DNA from: Flavitalea plasmicola
GTDB lineage: Bacteria; Bacteroidota; Bacteroidia; Chitinophagales; Chitinophagaceae
Direction: 5' to 3'
Length of the DNA: 64,000 nt
Assembly: GCF_030546645.1 (NCBI RefSeq)
Contig: NZ_JAUOTO010000003.1
Coordinates: forward strand, 1 to 64,000
In this document: in pieces, positions 33,512 to 42,642 of the stretch
Layout of the letters: each line of letters starts with the position of its first letter
Position numbering within the stretch: position 1 is the first letter of the stretch
Notes under the pieces: model-generated
Told to the model about the DNA's origin: nothing
Databases searched by the model: none
The model's input: the letters and a program-made list of their open reading frames with translations, nothing else
Program-made: the position numbers and the translations under genes

Positions 33512-36295
33512 TCTTATTATCGTGACCGACCCGCTGATCTGCCGTCTTCCATTCCCGGGCCGGATGATCCAATAGTATGTTCCCACGGGCAGGGGTTGTC
33601 CATTATAGGTCCCATCCCAGGGGGTCGAATAACCTACCACGTGATAGACAGGTTGACCATAGCGGTTGAATACCTGCAGATCCGCCGACGGATATGCACC
33701 GAGATACCGTATCACCCAGGTGTCGTTGATCCCGTCGCCATTGGGCGAAAAAGCATTAGGCACTACTGGTGGCTTCAATACGGTGACCTTCACCTGCGAG
33801 CTATCCGTACAGCCATCCACGGATGTCACCGTAAGTGTATACACGAGATCGTCCTGGGGCGCGATTTGCGGACGGGCGACACCGGGACTGCCTAATATGC
33901 TGTCAGCGGGCTGCCAGCTGAAGGTAACATTATTGCCGCTGCCGCTGCCGGCTAAAATGCCTGTTTCGCCCTGGAGTAAATATTGGGCTGGTCCGGCATC
34001 CGCCATTGGCTGCGGGTACACCAGGATGGTCTGGTCCGAAAATGAGGTACAGCCATTGGCGGCCGTAAATGTAAAACGCACGGTGTCGGCCCCGGGTCCT
34101 GCCAGCCTTGGGTTAAAGAAACCCAGCTGGCTCACGCCCCGGCCGGTGTAAGCGCCGATGCCGGCAAAACCCTCTGTCTCATGGCCTCCCTTCAGCGGGA
34201 AAAAAGGGATCTCCTCGCAGACATTACCCAACGCATCGAATTGTGTCCGCGGACTGGCCAGCACTGTGATAGACTGGTCGACCTGGTTCATACAAAGACC
34301 GCCGGAATACACCACATAATGGAGCCGGAGATTGCGGCTGGCAGGACTGCTGAAATCAGGATAAGCGTGATCATATTGCTTTCCGGAGGAAGGATCATCG
34401 TCCCGGGTATTGATGGCCGGGTCATTTTGATAATCCCAATATATTTCCGTCCTGACGATGCTGCCCGGCGAGACGGTGGAGCCGTCGGTGAGGACTACGG
34501 GTTGGTTGCTGCAAAGCAAGGCGGCATTCGCGATAGTAAAATGCGCCTGCGGATTGTCGCCATTGACAATAAAGCTTTTTACGGTGTCTTGCACACAGCC
34601 GGCGCCGGATGTCACCTTCAATGTGACAGCGTAGGGGCCTGCCGCCTGGTATTTATGGGTAGCGTTCTTTTGGGAGGAAGCATTGGCAGCCCCAGACACC
34701 GGCTCGCCAAAGTCCCACGCATAGGTAAAGGAAGAGGCGGTGCCGTCCGCAATGGTGGAAGAATCGTTAAAAAGCGCCTGCGGATCGGTGATACAGATCT
34801 TCGGCAGGCTGAAATCAGGGTGCGGTCTGGCATGTATAGTGAGGGTATTTACCTGGACGAGGTTGCGGCAGCCTTTATCGGTTGTAAGAATAAGGCTCAC
34901 CAGGTAATCGCCTGTCGTAGCATAGGTATGGCCGGGGTTCTGCGCTGTGGAAGAATCCCCATCGCCGAAATACCATTTCCAGTCCGTGATGGCCTGGTTC
35001 AAAGCAGAAGAATGGTCCGTAAATCCAAGCGAAGTCTGTTCGCAGGCAGGGCCTGCGGTCGTGAACTGCGCGGTGGGCCTGGGGTAGGCAAGGACGGTAG
35101 TAACGCCCGTCTGCGTACAGCCATAGCTGCTGGTGACCAGCACCTGGTACTGTCCGGATTCCAAAGAAGCAACATTACGCAGTACCACTGAGTCCCCGCT
35201 GGCAGTAAAGCCGCCCGGACCCGTCCAGTTATAGCTGGCGCCATCGGAGGCTTTCAACGTAATGGTGTCGCCCGCGCATTTGGGTCCATCGTTAGCGGCC
35301 TGCGGCACAGGCTTGGGATTCACTTGTACGGTGATCATGTTCGAGGAAACGCGACAGCTGGGCAGGATCACATTGGCGCCTTCTCCCACTACCAGCCTGT
35401 AAAGATAATATCCGGCTGCTGCACCCGGGATGCGGGTGTAGGTGGTGCTCACTTCTCCGGCTATGTCGGACCAACTCCTGCCTGTATCCCGGCTCATCTG
35501 CCATTGATAACGGGGAGCGTTGTAACCGGGGGAGAGTGCCCCGTTAAAGGTCAACGGGGTTTGCGCGTCCACACAGAAGCTGACTGTGTCGGACCCTCCG
35601 TTGCCGCCTGTAATGCCCGCCTGGACCTTCGGCCCGCAGGGGCGGAAAGTAATGTCGTCCAGGGCCAGGTCGTTGCCGCATCCGCCGGGAGCATTGTTGG
35701 TCATGCGCAGTACGATGTCCGTGACGCCGCCGGGCGTGGTAAACACCAGCCCATATTGCTGCCAGGCAGGGCTGCCGGAAGTGGGAATATCGCCCGACTG
35801 GGCTATCGCGAGCTTTGTGCCCGAAGTGGACTCGATGCTAAAGGTAATATTGGGGCGAATGCCGCTGCCATTGCAGCCGAAGGGCGCCAGGACATTGGCG
35901 ATCCAGGCGGCGAATTGATAGGTTGTGTTGGCGCACAGCCCTTTCACCGTGTCCAGGTAAAAATCACCGGGATTATAGGAGGCGTTGATCAGCATAAAAT
36001 ATCCGTTCGGATCGCCAGTATGGTCGGAGGCGATATTATGCCAGGTATTTGTAAAGCAATTGAAAGTGCTGTTCGTCACGGTGTAATTGCCATCGGGGGG
36101 ACAAAAACCGGTCACATACCCATATGCTTTCGAGGCGGCAGGAAACGGAGGCCCGGGATTATTGCCGGCGCCGAAGGTGATATTTACTACCGGGTCTCCA
36201 AAGCTCGTGCACTGCTGGGCTGAAGCAAATGGGGCAACACCCGCCAGGATCAGGCAGGTACAGAGCAGCAGTTTGGTGAATAGGGCCTTTTGCAT
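33509..36295 (-). CDS. Large secreted PKD-domain protein with gliding-motility C-terminal domain
   Basis: This 928-residue protein has a signal peptide (LLLCTCLILAGVAPFASA). A lectin-like N-terminal region (about 30-230) is followed by several Ig/PKD modules with repeated YNWTGPGG, WYFGDGDSSTAQNPGHTY and YAWDFGEPVSGA patterns. The last 85 residues are a gliding-motility-type (type B) sorting domain beginning PNAFSPNGDGINDTWVI and ending VTIIR, the usual signal for export by the type 9 secretion system. It is probably a surface or matrix protein. No catalytic motif is visible. Confidence 0.92.
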   Translation of the reverse strand: MQKALFTKLLLCTCLILAGVAPFASAQQCTSFGDPVVNITFGAGNNPGPPFPAASKAYGYVTGFCPPDGNYTVTNSTFNCFTNTWHNIASDHTGDPNGYFMLINASYNPGDFYLDTVKGLCANTTYQFAAWIANVLAPFGCNGSGIRPNITFSIESTSGTKLAIAQSGDIPTSGSPAWQQYGLVFTTPGGVTDIVLRMTNNAPGGCGNDLALDDITFRPCGPKVQAGITGGNGGSDTVSFCVDAQTPLTFNGALSPGYNAPRYQWQMSRDTGRSWSDIAGEVSTTYTRIPGAAAGYYLYRLVVGEGANVILPSCRVSSNMITVQVNPKPVPQAANDGPKCAGDTITLKASDGASYNWTGPGGFTASGDSVVLRNVASLESGQYQVLVTSSYGCTQTGVTTVLAYPRPTAQFTTAGPACEQTSLGFTDHSSALNQAITDWKWYFGDGDSSTAQNPGHTYATTGDYLVSLILTTDKGCRNLVQVNTLTIHARPHPDFSLPKICITDPQALFNDSSTIADGTASSFTYAWDFGEPVSGAANASSQKNATHKYQAAGPYAVTLKVTSGAGCVQDTVKSFIVNGDNPQAHFTIANAALLCSNQPVVLTDGSTVSPGSIVRTEIYWDYQNDPAINTRDDDPSSGKQYDHAYPDFSSPASRNLRLHYVVYSGGLCMNQVDQSITVLASPRTQFDALGNVCEEIPFFPLKGGHETEGFAGIGAYTGRGVSQLGFFNPRLAGPGADTVRFTFTAANGCTSFSDQTILVYPQPMADAGPAQYLLQGETGILAGSGSGNNVTFSWQPADSILGSPGVARPQIAPQDDLVYTLTVTSVDGCTDSSQVKVTVLKPPVVPNAFSPNGDGINDTWVIRYLGAYPSADLQVFNRYGQPVYHVVGYSTPWDGTYNGQPLPVGTYYWIIRPGNGRRQISGSVTIIR

Positions 36296-36340
36296 CGCGA
36301 TAAGGGCAAGTCTTTGTGCCTCAAATTAAGCATTTTGGCG

Positions 36341-36348
36341 TAGGTTTG
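36341..36348 (+). promoter_or_regulatory. Bacteroidota -7 box for the purine nucleoside phosphorylase gene
   Basis: TAGGTTTG is an exact TAnnTTTG, 35 bp before ATG 36384. No well-spaced -33 TTG is seen. Confidence 0.5.
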
Positions 36349-36383
36349 CAGCCGTTTCTTAGCGGACCACAACAACCACTAAA

Positions 36384-37211
36384 ATGGCAAGCAAAATCAT
36401 CCAGGAATTAAAAGAGACTGTCGGTTACATACGTTCTGTCCATGCCGGGGATACGCCTAGGGTAGGCATTGTCCTGGGCAGCGGCCTGGGCAACCTTTCC
36501 AGGGAGATCCGGGTCGAAAAAGAGATCCCTTACGAAGATATTCCCCACTTCCCTGTCTCCACCGTGGAAGGGCACCAGGGACGGCTGATCTTTGGCACGC
36601 TCAGCGGCAAGCCGGTGGTAGTGCTTTCGGGGCGCTTCCATTATTATGAAGGATACACCCCCGAGCAGGTGGTATTTCCCATCCGGGTCATGAAATTCCT
36701 GGGTGTGGAAGTCCTGCTGCTATCCAATGCAGCCGGTGGTATGAACAAGGCATTCAAAGTAGGGGACCTGATGATCATCCGGGACCATATCAGCCTGTTT
36801 GTCGTCAATCCCCTTTTGGGAAAGAACGATACAGAACTGGGTCCCCGTTTTCCCGACATGAGCGAGCCCTATGACAGATCGCTTATCGCAAAAGCAAAGA
36901 TGATAGCCGCAAAGCTGCAGATCCCTGTACACGAAGGCGTCTATGCGGGCGTAACAGGCCCTACTTTCGAAACGAGGGCGGAATACAAGCTGCTGCATAT
37001 CGCCGGCGGCGATGCCGTGGGCATGAGCACCGTGCAGGAAGTGATCGCAGCCAGGCATGCGGGACTTTCTGTATTTGCCATGAGTGTTATCACGGACCTG
37101 GGCATCCGGGAAGAGGACAATATCATCACACACGAAGAAGTGCTGCAGGCTGCCGGCGAGGCGGAGCCTAAGCTGACGGGAATATTCAGCCAGCTGATCG
37201 CCGCACTTTAA
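36384..37211 (+). CDS. Purine nucleoside phosphorylase, trimeric type
   Basis: This 275-residue enzyme splits purine nucleosides with phosphate to base plus ribose-1-phosphate. Family motifs are present: GIVLGSGLG, SGRFHYYEGY, LSNAAGGMN, VYAGVTGPTFETRAEY and DAVGMSTVQEVIAARH. At the base-recognition position of trimeric PNPs the motif is SVITDLG, with Asp where human PNP has Asn243 (SLITN). It is divergent from the PKD gene and 50 bp before a porin. Overall function is secure; purine preference is not. Confidence 0.93.
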   Translation: MASKIIQELKETVGYIRSVHAGDTPRVGIVLGSGLGNLSREIRVEKEIPYEDIPHFPVSTVEGHQGRLIFGTLSGKPVVVLSGRFHYYEGYTPEQVVFPIRVMKFLGVEVLLLSNAAGGMNKAFKVGDLMIIRDHISLFVVNPLLGKNDTELGPRFPDMSEPYDRSLIAKAKMIAAKLQIPVHEGVYAGVTGPTFETRAEYKLLHIAGGDAVGMSTVQEVIAARHAGLSVFAMSVITDLGIREEDNIITHEEVLQAAGEAEPKLTGIFSQLIAAL

Positions 37212-37261
37212 CTTTATGGAATAAGGATATTAACTTTCTTATAACCGACGAAGACCACGTA

Positions 37262-39349
37262 ATGAGTAAATTGTCCGCAATTATTACACCAGTGAAGAGT
37301 CGACTAATTACCCTCATAGGATCGTTGGCATGCTTGTTACTCTTCAGCACGTTGCTCCATGCGCAGGACCCTTTCTCACGGTTTCGCAACTTTGGCGGCG
37401 GCGGCGGCGGCAGAAGCGGCGGCGCGGATACCCTCGCTCACCGCAAAGCCGACACGATCACGCTTAATTACCGTTACCTCGACTCCTCCCGTTATCAAAA
37501 GCTGGATTCCTCCGTATACGATTTCTCCAGGAAGATGCCACAGCCGCCTACCTGGATCAACCTGGGCAACAACGGCGCGGCCGCCCGCAACCTGGTGTTC
37601 AGCCCCCGCATGATCTCGGGGTGGGACCCGGGATGGCATGCCTATGACCTCTATCTCTTCACGGTGGATCAAACGAAATTCTACCAGACCACCAAGCCTT
37701 ATACTGAGCTCGGCTATTTCCTGGGCGGCAAGTCGGAGCAGTTCATCGGCGTACAGCACACACAGAATGTCCGCCCCAACTGGAATATCGGCTTTGAATA
37801 CAGGCTGATCAATTCCATTGGCGCATTCCCCAATATCAATACCAATCACAGCAATATCCGGCTACACTCCTGGTATCAATCGAAGAACAAACGGTACCAG
37901 AATTTCTTTGTCCTCGTCAGCAATAAGCTGGCCGCAGCTGAGAACGGAGGACTTCAAAATCCCGCCGACCTCAACAGCATCAATTATTCGGACCAGGCCA
38001 CTTTACCCGTGTTCCTCGGCAACGGACTTAACCGCGCAACCACCAATATCTTCAACACGCCCATCAGCACGGGAACCCATTATGTCAATGCCACCTTCAT
38101 GATGCGGCAGCAGTATGACCTGGGACAGAAGGACTCCATCGTCACCGACACCACGGTGATCCCCCTTTTCTATCCGCGCCTGCGATTGGAACACAATATT
38201 TCCTATAGTACTTACAGGTACACTTTCAGTGACGATTCCATCGCCGGCTCCCCGCTTAACACCGCATATTATACGGGAAAGCTCAACCTGCCCTATGTGC
38301 TCACGACCGACAGCTTCCTGCGGCGCGATCGATGGAAGGACCTTACCAATGATTTCTCCATTTACCAGTTCCCGGATTCGAAAAACCCGCAGCAATTCAT
38401 CAAGGTCGGAGCCACTCTGCAGCTGCTGCAAGGCACTTTCGACACGGCGCTTGCCGGTCCGATCGCCACTGCCCACCGGCTGAAGGAGCAGAATGTCTTT
38501 GTTCATGGAGAATACAGGAATAAGACAAGGAACCAGAAATGGGACGTCGAGGCTTTTGGCAAGCTTTATCTCAACGGGCTGAATACCGGCGACTATAATG
38601 CCTACATCAGCCTGAAGAGATTGCTGGGGCGGAGAATAGGTTATCTGCAGGTGGGGTTCCAGAATGTCAACCGCACGCCTTCCTTTGTTTTCGACGCAGC
38701 CAGCAGCTTCTATCTCGATACGCTGAAAAGATCCTTTTCAAAAGAGAATACCACCAACCTTTTTGCGTCTTTCGAGCAGCCGCAGATCCACCTGAAGCTC
38801 AGAGGTTCCTATTACCTGCTGAGCAACTATACGTATTTCCAGGACTATTATAAGGAGCGCCAGGAGTCTGCTTTATTCAATTTGCTGCAGATCACTGCGG
38901 AGAAGGAGTTCATCGTCGCCCGGCATCTGAAGTGGCGGGCCCTGGCCGTCGTGCAGCAGGTGGCCGGCTCATCTCCTGTACATGTTCCCCTGTTGACCGT
39001 GTATAACCAGATCGGGTACGAAGGCAGCCTGGGATTTCCCAATCTGCTGCTGGACGTCGGCACGGAGATGAGATACATCAGCTGGTATAAGGCCGACGGA
39101 TATTCACCCGCGAATGGCCAGTACTTTTCTCAGAGCAGCACCACCCTCCATCAGCATTTGCCGGACATCACTGCCTACATGCACTTACGCATTCGCAGCT
39201 TTACTGCCTATCTGCGGGCCGAGAACCTCAACTCCATCGCATTCAGCCCGCGTGGTTTCGGCTGGTACCATAATAACTTCGTCGCGCCCAATTATCCCTC
39301 ACCGGGCTTTGTGATCCGCTTTGGCTTCTTCTGGGGATTTGTGAATTGA
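37262..39349 (+). CDS. Putative outer-membrane porin (Porin_10-like)
   Basis: This 695-residue protein has a long N-terminus with a signal peptide (LACLLLFSTLLHAQ, cleavage near 34), then a low-complexity glycine run (FGGGGGGRSGG, near 43-53) and a beta-barrel rich in alternating aromatic residues that ends FGFFWGFVN. Motifs such as YTELGYFLGGKSEQFIGV are typical of the Bacteroidota putative-porin family. Substrate unknown. It follows the nucleoside phosphorylase by 50 bp, so the two may be co-transcribed; nucleoside uptake is a guess from that. Confidence 0.82.
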   Translation: MSKLSAIITPVKSRLITLIGSLACLLLFSTLLHAQDPFSRFRNFGGGGGGRSGGADTLAHRKADTITLNYRYLDSSRYQKLDSSVYDFSRKMPQPPTWINLGNNGAAARNLVFSPRMISGWDPGWHAYDLYLFTVDQTKFYQTTKPYTELGYFLGGKSEQFIGVQHTQNVRPNWNIGFEYRLINSIGAFPNINTNHSNIRLHSWYQSKNKRYQNFFVLVSNKLAAAENGGLQNPADLNSINYSDQATLPVFLGNGLNRATTNIFNTPISTGTHYVNATFMMRQQYDLGQKDSIVTDTTVIPLFYPRLRLEHNISYSTYRYTFSDDSIAGSPLNTAYYTGKLNLPYVLTTDSFLRRDRWKDLTNDFSIYQFPDSKNPQQFIKVGATLQLLQGTFDTALAGPIATAHRLKEQNVFVHGEYRNKTRNQKWDVEAFGKLYLNGLNTGDYNAYISLKRLLGRRIGYLQVGFQNVNRTPSFVFDAASSFYLDTLKRSFSKENTTNLFASFEQPQIHLKLRGSYYLLSNYTYFQDYYKERQESALFNLLQITAEKEFIVARHLKWRALAVVQQVAGSSPVHVPLLTVYNQIGYEGSLGFPNLLLDVGTEMRYISWYKADGYSPANGQYFSQSSTTLHQHLPDITAYMHLRIRSFTAYLRAENLNSIAFSPRGFGWYHNNFVAPNYPSPGFVIRFGFFWGFVN

Positions 39350-39387
39350 GGTGGTAACCATTCGGGCACCCGTTTGTATTGATGACC

Positions 39388-40335
39388 TCAACAGTCCGGC
39401 TCTTCGCAGGGACTATTTTCCATCTCGATCTCCAACGTGGCGTGCTGGATGTTCTGGTGCAGCAGCTCGTGCTTGACCTTATGCTTGAGGTCCTCGATAA
39501 AGGCCATGTCGCTGTTGCGGGAGACCACCATATGGGCCGTGAGGGCATTTTCCGTCGTGCTGATGGCCCAGACATGGATATGATGAAAGTCTTTTACGCC
39601 GCTGATGCCGTCCACGATCCCCTTGATCTTTTTGATCTCGATCCCTTCCGGCACGCCATCCAGGGATAGCCGCAGGCTGTCCTTCAGCAATTGCCAGGTG
39701 CTGAACAGGATGACGATGGCGACAATAAGGCTCAGGGCGGCGTCTATCCAATACAGGTGGGTAAAATAGATGATGATGCCACCGACGACCAGGCCTGCTG
39801 AAACGATGGCATCCGACAAAAGGTGCAGGAAGGCGCTCCTGATGTTGAGGTCGTTTTCTTTATTCCGCAGGAAAAGCAGGGCGGTGATGGCATTGACCAG
39901 GATACCAATGGCTGCAACGATGGAGATCGTTTTACCTGGCAGGGGTTCCGGGATCATCAGCCTATGGACCGCTTCATACCCGATGGCGCCTATGGACAGC
40001 AGCAGGACAGCTCCGTTGAGCAGGGCCACCAGGATGGTAGTCTTTTTGTATCCGTAGGTATATCGTTCGTTGGGCTTCACCTTCATCAGCCGGAAGGCGA
40101 TGAGGGACAAGGCCAGACTCGCTACATCCGCCAGATTGTGTCCCGCATCCGACAAAAGAGACAAGGAGTGGATAGAGAGACCCACAATGGCTTCAATAAA
40201 TACGAAGGCCAGGTTCAGGATGATCCCGATGATAAAGGCCCGGTTCACGCTTTTAAGCTCTACCTGGTGATGATGGTGGTGGCCAAAACCGTGGGAATGA
40301 TCATGCGTATGATTGTGCTGATGCGAATGTTCCAT
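39388..40335 (-). CDS. Cation diffusion facilitator (CzcD/ZnT-type metal exporter)
   Basis: This 315-residue inner-membrane metal/proton antiporter has a His-rich N-terminus (HSHQHNHTHDHSHGFGHHHHH), six membrane helices (about 32-205) and a cytoplasmic C-terminal domain with the usual HIHVWAI stretch. Metal-site motifs SDAGHNLAD (His66-Asp70) and HLLSDAIVSAG are intact. Zn2+ export is the likely role. The gene is convergent with the porin gene. Confidence 0.95.
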   Translation of the reverse strand: MEHSHQHNHTHDHSHGFGHHHHHQVELKSVNRAFIIGIILNLAFVFIEAIVGLSIHSLSLLSDAGHNLADVASLALSLIAFRLMKVKPNERYTYGYKKTTILVALLNGAVLLLSIGAIGYEAVHRLMIPEPLPGKTISIVAAIGILVNAITALLFLRNKENDLNIRSAFLHLLSDAIVSAGLVVGGIIIYFTHLYWIDAALSLIVAIVILFSTWQLLKDSLRLSLDGVPEGIEIKKIKGIVDGISGVKDFHHIHVWAISTTENALTAHMVVSRNSDMAFIEDLKHKVKHELLHQNIQHATLEIEMENSPCEEPDC

Positions 40336-40351
40336 AGAATATCCTTTTTTT

Positions 40352-40666
40352 TCACCGGTAATCGTCCCTCGCCGGGGCGAAGGAATCGATGATCTTACAA
40401 TCCGTCAGGGCGATGGCGGAATGCGGTACGTTCGAGGGTATCACATGAACATTACCGGCTGTAAACAGCATTTTCTCTCCCCCGATGATCATTTCCAGCT
40501 GCCCTTCCAGGACATACGTGATCTGCTCGTGGACGTGATGATGTTCCGGGGACACGCTTCCTTTACGGATGTCCCAGAAGACCAGGGAACTACTTTCCCC
40601 GTGCACCATTTTGCCATAAAAACCAGGCAAGGTCTGCCGAACGGAAATATCATCGAGATGCTGCAT
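40352..40666 (-). CDS. Small cupin-domain protein
   Basis: This 104-residue single-domain beta-barrel starts at ATG 40666 (MQHLDDISVRQTLPG), preferred over an upstream ATG at 40711 whose extra 15 residues look non-homologous. Cupin motifs are visible: SPEHHHVHEQITYVLEGQLEM with His, His and Glu ligands, and VHVIPSNVPHSAIAL with the last His. It probably binds a metal; the reaction is unknown. It lies upstream of the CDF gene on the same strand (16 bp gap) and may be co-transcribed. Confidence 0.85.
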   Translation of the reverse strand: MQHLDDISVRQTLPGFYGKMVHGESSSLVFWDIRKGSVSPEHHHVHEQITYVLEGQLEMIIGGEKMLFTAGNVHVIPSNVPHSAIALTDCKIIDSFAPARDDYR

Positions 40667-40789
40667 TGCAATTTTATTCGAAAGTACAGAAAAAGGGGGA
40701 GGCCCCGGCATATCGAATGTGGAAAAGTGGATAAGCTGTTGTGGGACAGCTGTTAGAAAAACTGTACTCTTGTTGCAAATTCCAATCTG

Positions 40790-41407
40790 ATGAAAACAAT
40801 TATACCCCCCCGGTTTAAAACAACCTTCACCCTGGTGATGGCCGTCGTGATCGCCTCGGCTTCATTTGCACAGAACGTAGCTGTTCCGGACACATCCAGG
40901 TCCCCTTCATTTCCCTCGGTGATCGACGCTGTCCTCCGTGATTTCCCCAACAACCTGCGGAATCTTACGGGTGAGCTGGTGCTGGCGCAGGGAGAGTTCG
41001 AGAACTATGCTTCAACGCTGGCATTGCCGGAATCGCAGCATTGTCTCATCACCCGCTGGCATTCCACGCAGGATACCACGGTCAGCTGGCAAGCGGCCAT
41101 GCTCACCACCGATGATTTCGGCAAAGCCGATCGCGCTTATCGCGACCTCTACCGGAAATTGCAGGAATGTTATATTCAGCTGTTGGATGGTACGATCGTT
41201 TACCTGAAAGGCTCCTGGCAACCCGCAAAGGAGGGCGCTTCTTTCACTACCAGCACGCTGCGCCTGACCTTAGATGACCAACGGTACCGGGAGGTGCGGG
41301 TGGAGCTGGAGCTCGTATACCAGCTTGCTGAATGGGGCGTCAATATCAATATTTTCAGCAAGAAGCCCGACGATGAAGCAGGCAATGGCACGGTCGGGTT
41401 GCAATAA
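40790..41407 (+). CDS. Secreted protein of unknown function
   Basis: This 205-residue protein has a signal peptide (FTLVMAVVIASASFAQ, cleavage near 27). The mature part is a small soluble alpha/beta domain with repeated Leu-Arg-Asp patterns and a single Cys in each of two segments (SQHCLITRW, LQECYIQLL) that could form a disulfide. No family is recognised. It is convergent with the SDR gene (stop codons 3 bp apart) and divergent from the cupin gene. Confidence 0.75.
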   Translation: MKTIIPPRFKTTFTLVMAVVIASASFAQNVAVPDTSRSPSFPSVIDAVLRDFPNNLRNLTGELVLAQGEFENYASTLALPESQHCLITRWHSTQDTTVSWQAAMLTTDDFGKADRAYRDLYRKLQECYIQLLDGTIVYLKGSWQPAKEGASFTTSTLRLTLDDQRYREVRVELELVYQLAEWGVNINIFSKKPDDEAGNGTVGLQ

Positions 41408-41409
41408 CC

Positions 41410-42195
41410 TCATGGAGCAGTAGCCCGGATGGCTCCCCCGTCTATGGGAATGGTGGCGCCCGTAATGTATCCCGCCAGCGGCGAAGCGAGAAACGCCACC
41501 AGGTCTCCCAGTTCTTCCGGCCGGCCAATGCGGCGCACAGGAATGCTTTTGGCGCGTTCCGCCAAAAGCCGCGCTTCCTCATCCGGCGAATGGGGCGGAA
41601 GCGTATCTTTCACCCTGTCGGTGAGGATCAGCCCGGGAGCTACGTTATTCACCGTGATGTGATCGGGTCCGACCTCATCGGACAATAGCTTGGCCATACC
41701 TGCCACGCCCATGCGCATACTGGTGGACAGGACGGAGCCTGCCAGGAAAGTCCTGACAGAAAGGCTCACTATATTGATGATCCGTCCGCTGCCTGTCTTC
41801 CGCATATGCGGGATCACCAGGCGGCTGAAGCGTACTACGCTGAGCAGATTCAGCTCGAAGGCCGCCTGCCAGGCCGCTTCGTCAAAGGTTTCGAACGGTC
41901 CAAAGGGCGGCCCCCCCGCATTATTGACCAGGATGTCTATCCGGCCGAATGTCCCGGCGGCGGCTGCTACCAGGGCCTCCGCGGCGGCGGCATCACTGAT
42001 GTCCGAGGAGATAGCCAATACCTTACCTTTTCCCAGGCTGCGGATCTCCTCCGCAGCCGTATCCAGCGCTTCCCGGTTGCGGGCGGTGATGACGACATGC
42101 GCGCCTTCGCGGGCCAGCGCAAGGGCGCATGCTTTTCCCAGGCCTTTGCTGGAGGCTAGTATCAATGCGGTTTTGCCTTGTAGCTGAAGGTCCAT
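41410..42195 (-). CDS. SDR-family oxidoreductase-like protein with replaced YxxxK
   Basis: This 261-residue Rossmann-fold protein starts at ATG 42195 (MDLQLQGKTALILASSKGLG); an upstream extension is not SDR-like. NAD(P)-binding ASSKGLGKA, LVNNAGGP and the C-terminal VAPGLILTDRV blocks are typical. The catalytic Ser144 is present (INIVSLS), but at the expected spacing of 13 and 17 residues the usual Tyr and Lys are Ser157 and Arg161 (STSMR). Some SDR subfamilies have an SNxxR motif here, so it may be functional with altered chemistry. Substrate unknown. Confidence 0.85.
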   Translation of the reverse strand: MDLQLQGKTALILASSKGLGKACALALAREGAHVVITARNREALDTAAEEIRSLGKGKVLAISSDISDAAAAEALVAAAAGTFGRIDILVNNAGGPPFGPFETFDEAAWQAAFELNLLSVVRFSRLVIPHMRKTGSGRIINIVSLSVRTFLAGSVLSTSMRMGVAGMAKLLSDEVGPDHITVNNVAPGLILTDRVKDTLPPHSPDEEARLLAERAKSIPVRRIGRPEELGDLVAFLASPLAGYITGATIPIDGGAIRATAP

Positions 42196-42255
42196 GAGGT
42201 GCAATTGAAGGCCAAAGATAACAATAAGCATTATCTTGCCGCCGGAGTTCGGGAT

Positions 42256-42642
42256 ATGGAAAAAATAATCAAGATCCTCATCGTTTTTGCCCTGCTGATT
42301 TTCATCATCAGCCGCTTCATCCGCAACCGCGATCGCAAATTCCGGGAATTTGTTTTCTCTCATCGCATTCCCGACCTACCTGACGCCGATGAGCCAGAAG
42401 GGTTCTCTTCCATTATATCCCATGAAGGAATAGCCTCCATCACAGACCCGGCCGCTGGGATCGTCTACAATTACACGGTCGACGGCATGCTGACCATTTA
42501 CAGGGAAGGGTCGATAAAAGCGCTACAGCGTTTCACCGTGCCATCGGACGCTTACTATCTCTCCATCGATCCTATAAAAGAAGAGATCCATCTGCATCAT
42601 GAGGGGGAAATATACGTCTACAAGAGATCATCCGACATCTAA
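42256..42642 (+). CDS. Membrane-anchored protein of unknown function
   Basis: This 128-residue protein starts at ATG 42256 (MEKIIKILIVFALLIFIISRF), one N-terminal membrane helix, followed by a basic stretch (RNRDRKFRE) and a soluble beta-rich domain (VYNYTVDGMLTIY, IHLHHEGEIYVYKRSS). No family is recognised. Its 3' end overlaps the ATP-grasp-like gene on the other strand by 4 bp. Confidence 0.6.
   Translation: MEKIIKILIVFALLIFIISRFIRNRDRKFREFVFSHRIPDLPDADEPEGFSSIISHEGIASITDPAAGIVYNYTVDGMLTIYREGSIKALQRFTVPSDAYYLSIDPIKEEIHLHHEGEIYVYKRSSDI

Noticed and set aside
34181-35191. Open frame of 336 codons on the plus strand inside the PKD gene
   Set aside because: The opposite strand encodes clear PKD modules; the plus-strand translation is rich in Arg and Gly with no domain, as expected of a mirror frame.
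37410-37425. GGC-type repeat in the porin gene as a phase-variable tract
   Set aside because: It encodes a glycine run in frame with whole-codon units; changes there would not switch the gene off.
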